From positions 310,001 to 374,000 of the forward strand of contig ML986584.1 of assembly GCA_010094045.1 (NCBI GenBank): a DNA stretch of 64,000 bases, written 5' to 3'. This document shows, one piece after another, positions 61,220 to 64,000 of this stretch. The stretch is from Lojkania enalia. Lineage: Eukaryota; Ascomycota; Dothideomycetes; Pleosporales. Each line of letters starts with the position of its first letter. Within the stretch, counting starts at the first letter, position 1. The notes below the pieces were generated by a model. The model saw only the letters and a list, made by a program, of their open reading frames with translations. It was not told where the DNA came from and made no database searches. A program made the translations under genes and the position numbers.

Positions 61220-62500
61220 ATGCCACGAATGAAAGTCCTCATTAGCGGCGCCGGCATTGCCGGCAATGCACTCGCCTTCTGGTTATCAAAACTAGGTCAT
61301 GATGTCACAGTAATCGAACGGTTCCCAGCCCTACGATCCACAGGCCTTCAAATCGATCTTCGCGGCTATGGCATCTCCGTCCTGAAACACATGGGCCTTG
61401 AAAAGGAATTTCGCGCCTGTGCAGCACCCGAGCAGGGAATGCAGGTTGTTAGCAGCTCGGGGCGACGCTGGGCGTACTTCCCTGCGAATAAGTCGGGCAA
61501 GGGGATGCAGGCTTTTACTACAGAGTATGAGATTATGAGGGGAGATCTATGTCGGATATTATACGATGCTAGTAGGCAACGGGCCAATTACGTCTTTGGG
61601 ACTTCGATTGAGTGCTTTAAACAGAGTGGTGGCGCAGTTGAGGTCAGATTTGTGGATGGGAGTACTGATCAGTACGATCTAGTAGTTGGAGCCGATGGCT
61701 TGTGGTCAAAAACTCGGAAGATGATGCTCGGGACTGGGACAAAGGATGCTTTTCATCCGCTTGAGGGACTCTATGTTGGGTACTTTACCATGCCCGCGCC
61801 AGTTCAAGAAGGAGAAGAGTATATCGCTACACAGTATCTAGCGACGGGCGGACGAGCTATAATGACACGAAGGAGTAGTCCGCATGCGCTTCAGGTGTAT
61901 GTCTCCTGCAAGACAGACTCGAAAGAGCTAAGGGATACAAAACCGGGGGATGTAAGAGAGAAGGAAATCCTGACGGAGAAATTTCAAGGTGCGGGATGGC
62001 GTACAGACGAGATTCTCAAATCGTTGAATACTGATAATGACTTCTATCTCGAGCGCATGGGCATCGTTAAGCTGGAAAATTGGTCCAATGGCCATTTAAC
62101 GCTCGTGGGTGATGCTGCGTATTGCCCTTCGGCAAACACGGGAATGGGGACCACGTCCGCGTTTGTGGGTGCCTATGTCTTGGCTGGCGAGATTGGAAGA
62201 TATTGTGGACGCGCTAGCGGGAAAGAGGCTGATCAATGGCATGGTGCCACGGACGACGGCCTTGCCAAAGCCCTTTGGGCTTACGAACAAAAGTTCAAGC
62301 CGTTCATGGAACAAGTGCAGAGCGGTGTGTTGGGCGATAACTGGAATATGATGCCTTCCACAGCATTTGGTATTGGCATTCTGAATTGCGTTCTCGGACT
62401 GGCCGCGTTGTTGAAGATAGATATTATTAGCAAGTTCGTGCTCAAAGAGAATGTGAAGGGATGGAACCTTCCAGAGTATGGGGAGATGATTCGGGATTAA
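61220..62500 (+). CDS. FAD-dependent monooxygenase (PHBH/TetX type)
   Basis: Flavin hydroxylase that uses NAD(P)H and oxygen to hydroxylate an organic, usually aromatic, substrate. A single exon gives 426 aa. The Rossmann motif GAGIAGNALAFWLSKLGHDV lies at about 9-28, with ERF closing it; DLVVGADGLWSKTR is the DG motif (about 155-168) and LTLVGDAAYCPSANTGMGT the GD motif that binds the FAD ribityl chain (about 293-311). The order and spacing fit class A flavoprotein monooxygenases; STGLQIDLRGYGISVL after the first motif recalls the TetX-like and salicylate-hydroxylase-like groups. A hydrophobic segment near the C-terminus (FGIGILNCVLGLAALL) may touch a membrane. A second Met three codons in is also possible as the start. 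The substrate cannot be read. No other biosynthetic enzyme is visible nearby. Confidence 0.92.
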   Translation: MPRMKVLISGAGIAGNALAFWLSKLGHDVTVIERFPALRSTGLQIDLRGYGISVLKHMGLEKEFRACAAPEQGMQVVSSSGRRWAYFPANKSGKGMQAFTTEYEIMRGDLCRILYDASRQRANYVFGTSIECFKQSGGAVEVRFVDGSTDQYDLVVGADGLWSKTRKMMLGTGTKDAFHPLEGLYVGYFTMPAPVQEGEEYIATQYLATGGRAIMTRRSSPHALQVYVSCKTDSKELRDTKPGDVREKEILTEKFQGAGWRTDEILKSLNTDNDFYLERMGIVKLENWSNGHLTLVGDAAYCPSANTGMGTTSAFVGAYVLAGEIGRYCGRASGKEADQWHGATDDGLAKALWAYEQKFKPFMEQVQSGVLGDNWNMMPSTAFGIGILNCVLGLAALLKIDIISKFVLKENVKGWNLPEYGEMIRD

Positions 62501-64000
62501 TTTTGATTTTTCAGAATTTATTAGAGATAGTTACGTTCCAACAGCAATTGGTTCATGGCTGACGCTTTAAGGTGTTATATTGGTTGTGATCTCTCAGAAT
62601 AATTCGATACCGCAGAGCAGGGGCTGGCGTCTCAGAGTAATGGTCGAAAATGCTTTGCTCCCGGCCTATACGACTTAATTGCCCCGTTAAATCTTGCCCT
62701 CCATAACGATCTGAATTCACATTAAACTCACAATTCTTGGCCTGAATTTATCAATTACGTGAGTAATATGGAGCAATATAGCTCGAAAGGGGGGCTGCTA
62801 AGGGCTTGGCGGCCACATATCCTTTCATAAGATAATTCTCTTCGAGGGACGCTCTCTAGTAGAGCTAAGAGTCCCACGAGGTCGTTTTCTAGCCTTCAAC
62901 GTACCGTTCATTACCGGCTCATCCGGCTGTCATTATGAAGCCAAAAGCCCGCAGCTGTGGTCATTATGAACCGTTTCTGGAACATTACAATCCTCACCTG
63001 GAGATGAGGCTGAAGCACGAATCCTGCTTTTGCGCCATCCTTACTCTATTCGCTACTAATCGGATTTTACATTGCAAGCAGCACTTCTATCCCTAGAGCT
63101 AATCTATGTTATCTTTTTTTGTTTGTAATTTTGGCTTTATTTATTATCATAGATTTTATATGACAGTGAGAGATCGTATTCAATGGGTGAACACCAGTAG
63201 TACGTTCTCTTCGCGGGCCCACCTTTACTGCAACTAACATTGTCCAATGTATTAGGAGATATATATATAGGATTAAATACTTTCCTTTACAAAAATTCGT
63301 GTATGTTAATGATTAATTAAGTATGGATACAAAATATAACATTTTCTAGACGAAACAAGTGATGTGACTTCCGGGAGCCTAAGACGGCAAGGCGTTTTTC
63401 CCCGGCCTCTTCAAAATGACTATACTGAGCGTGACTCTTCATCGACCGCGTTAAATTGCACTGCCACCCATATGGCTCAGTTATTCTGATACCAAGGGTA
63501 TCAAACGCAAGCAAGCCTGTACAGGACGATAAGCTTACCGAACAAGTCAAGTATTTGTGACTGGTGCCCGAATCAGAAAAGCGAAATACGTGTTTTACGG
63601 GAACATTGCGAGCTTCTGGAGGACTATGCTATTAGAATTGGCCCCCGCTGATCCATGCCAATTCAGGTCAGTCTATTCTTCTGGATAGTACCGCTTCGCA
63701 ACAGTTGGGCAACTTCCAAAAAAAAAAAAAAAAAGAAATGACATTGAAAAGTTTTGATTGTCTGAAGTGCAAAACGCAGTTGAGATCCTCTAGAAAATAA
63801 ATTTATGTTCTTAATGTTGTATCCTTGGCGTAGATCTATTTATAACCTAATGTTGCAAGGGTCCTTCAGGAAACTTAGCTTTGCAACGATCCCTGCTCTT
63901 GTCGAAACATCAAATCTATAATGAAGATGTGACTCTGTATACCTTTAGTACCCGCCATTCTGACGTGTTTAGGCCGAGGCGAATCTCTTTGCTTTTGATA
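62501..64000. other. Terminal stretch without a recognisable gene
   Basis: Only short frames, such as 63,317-63,550 (-), with no domain. A run of 17 A lies at 63,718-63,734. A gene may begin beyond the window edge. Confidence 0.5.

Overview
The window reads as nuclear DNA of a filamentous ascomycete (Pezizomycotina). Genes are split by short GT-AG introns (45 to 94 bp), there are Zn2Cys6 transcription factors and other fungal gene types, and the first 19 kb is a block of transposons destroyed by RIP-type mutation (CA/TG almost absent, TA in excess, CG still present, stop codons everywhere). No CRISPR, operon or bacterial feature is present.

Layout. 1-19,300: an AT-rich transposon nest with no open coding sequence. 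I can resolve a pogo/Fot1-like element (994-2853), a Ty3/Gypsy element on the + strand (about 2854-6184), and a second pogo-like element on the - strand (about 6185-18,875). Three later elements split this second pogo copy: a 1.5-kb pogo deletion derivative (6599-8100), a further pogo copy (8661-10,541) and a complete 7.4-kb Ty3/Gypsy element with two LTRs (10,970-18,412, - strand). At the GC boundary lies a 103-bp almost perfect inverted repeat (19,514-19,833). 20,661-26,913: phosphofructokinase-2/fructose-2,6-bisphosphatase (-), a small DUF202 membrane protein (-) and RNase H1 (+). 26,914-30,925: a 4-kb gene-free stretch. 30,926-39,078: multicopper oxidase (+), long-loop Zn2Cys6 regulator (+), 4-hydroxyphenylpyruvate dioxygenase (-) and, divergent from it, a TTC36-like TPR protein (+). 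39,700-40,150: a doubtful spliced gene. 40,714-44,739: a large PARP-catalytic-domain protein (-). 45,724-52,016: a conserved protein of unknown function, a THEM6-like thioesterase-fold protein and eIF2D/Tma64, all on the - strand. 52,362-53,810: a broken F-box/ankyrin gene. 55,010-56,396: a multi-pass membrane protein with a 15-nt exon. 58,492-62,500: a Zn2Cys6 regulator followed by an FAD monooxygenase.

How they fit together. Most genes are housekeeping (Fru-2,6-P2 control of glycolysis, RNA:DNA hybrid removal, non-canonical translation initiation). The most coherent functional group is 33.6-39.1 kb: the enzyme that makes homogentisate from tyrosine, next to a candidate regulator and sharing a 722-bp divergent promoter with a TTC36-like protein. 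Animal TTC36 has been reported to bind and stabilise the same enzyme, so this linkage is the best lead in the window. Exon joins given below were worked out by hand from splice sites and reading frame. In every recommended spliced model the summed exon length is a multiple of three; the doubtful gene at 39.7-40.1 kb has no defined 5' end.
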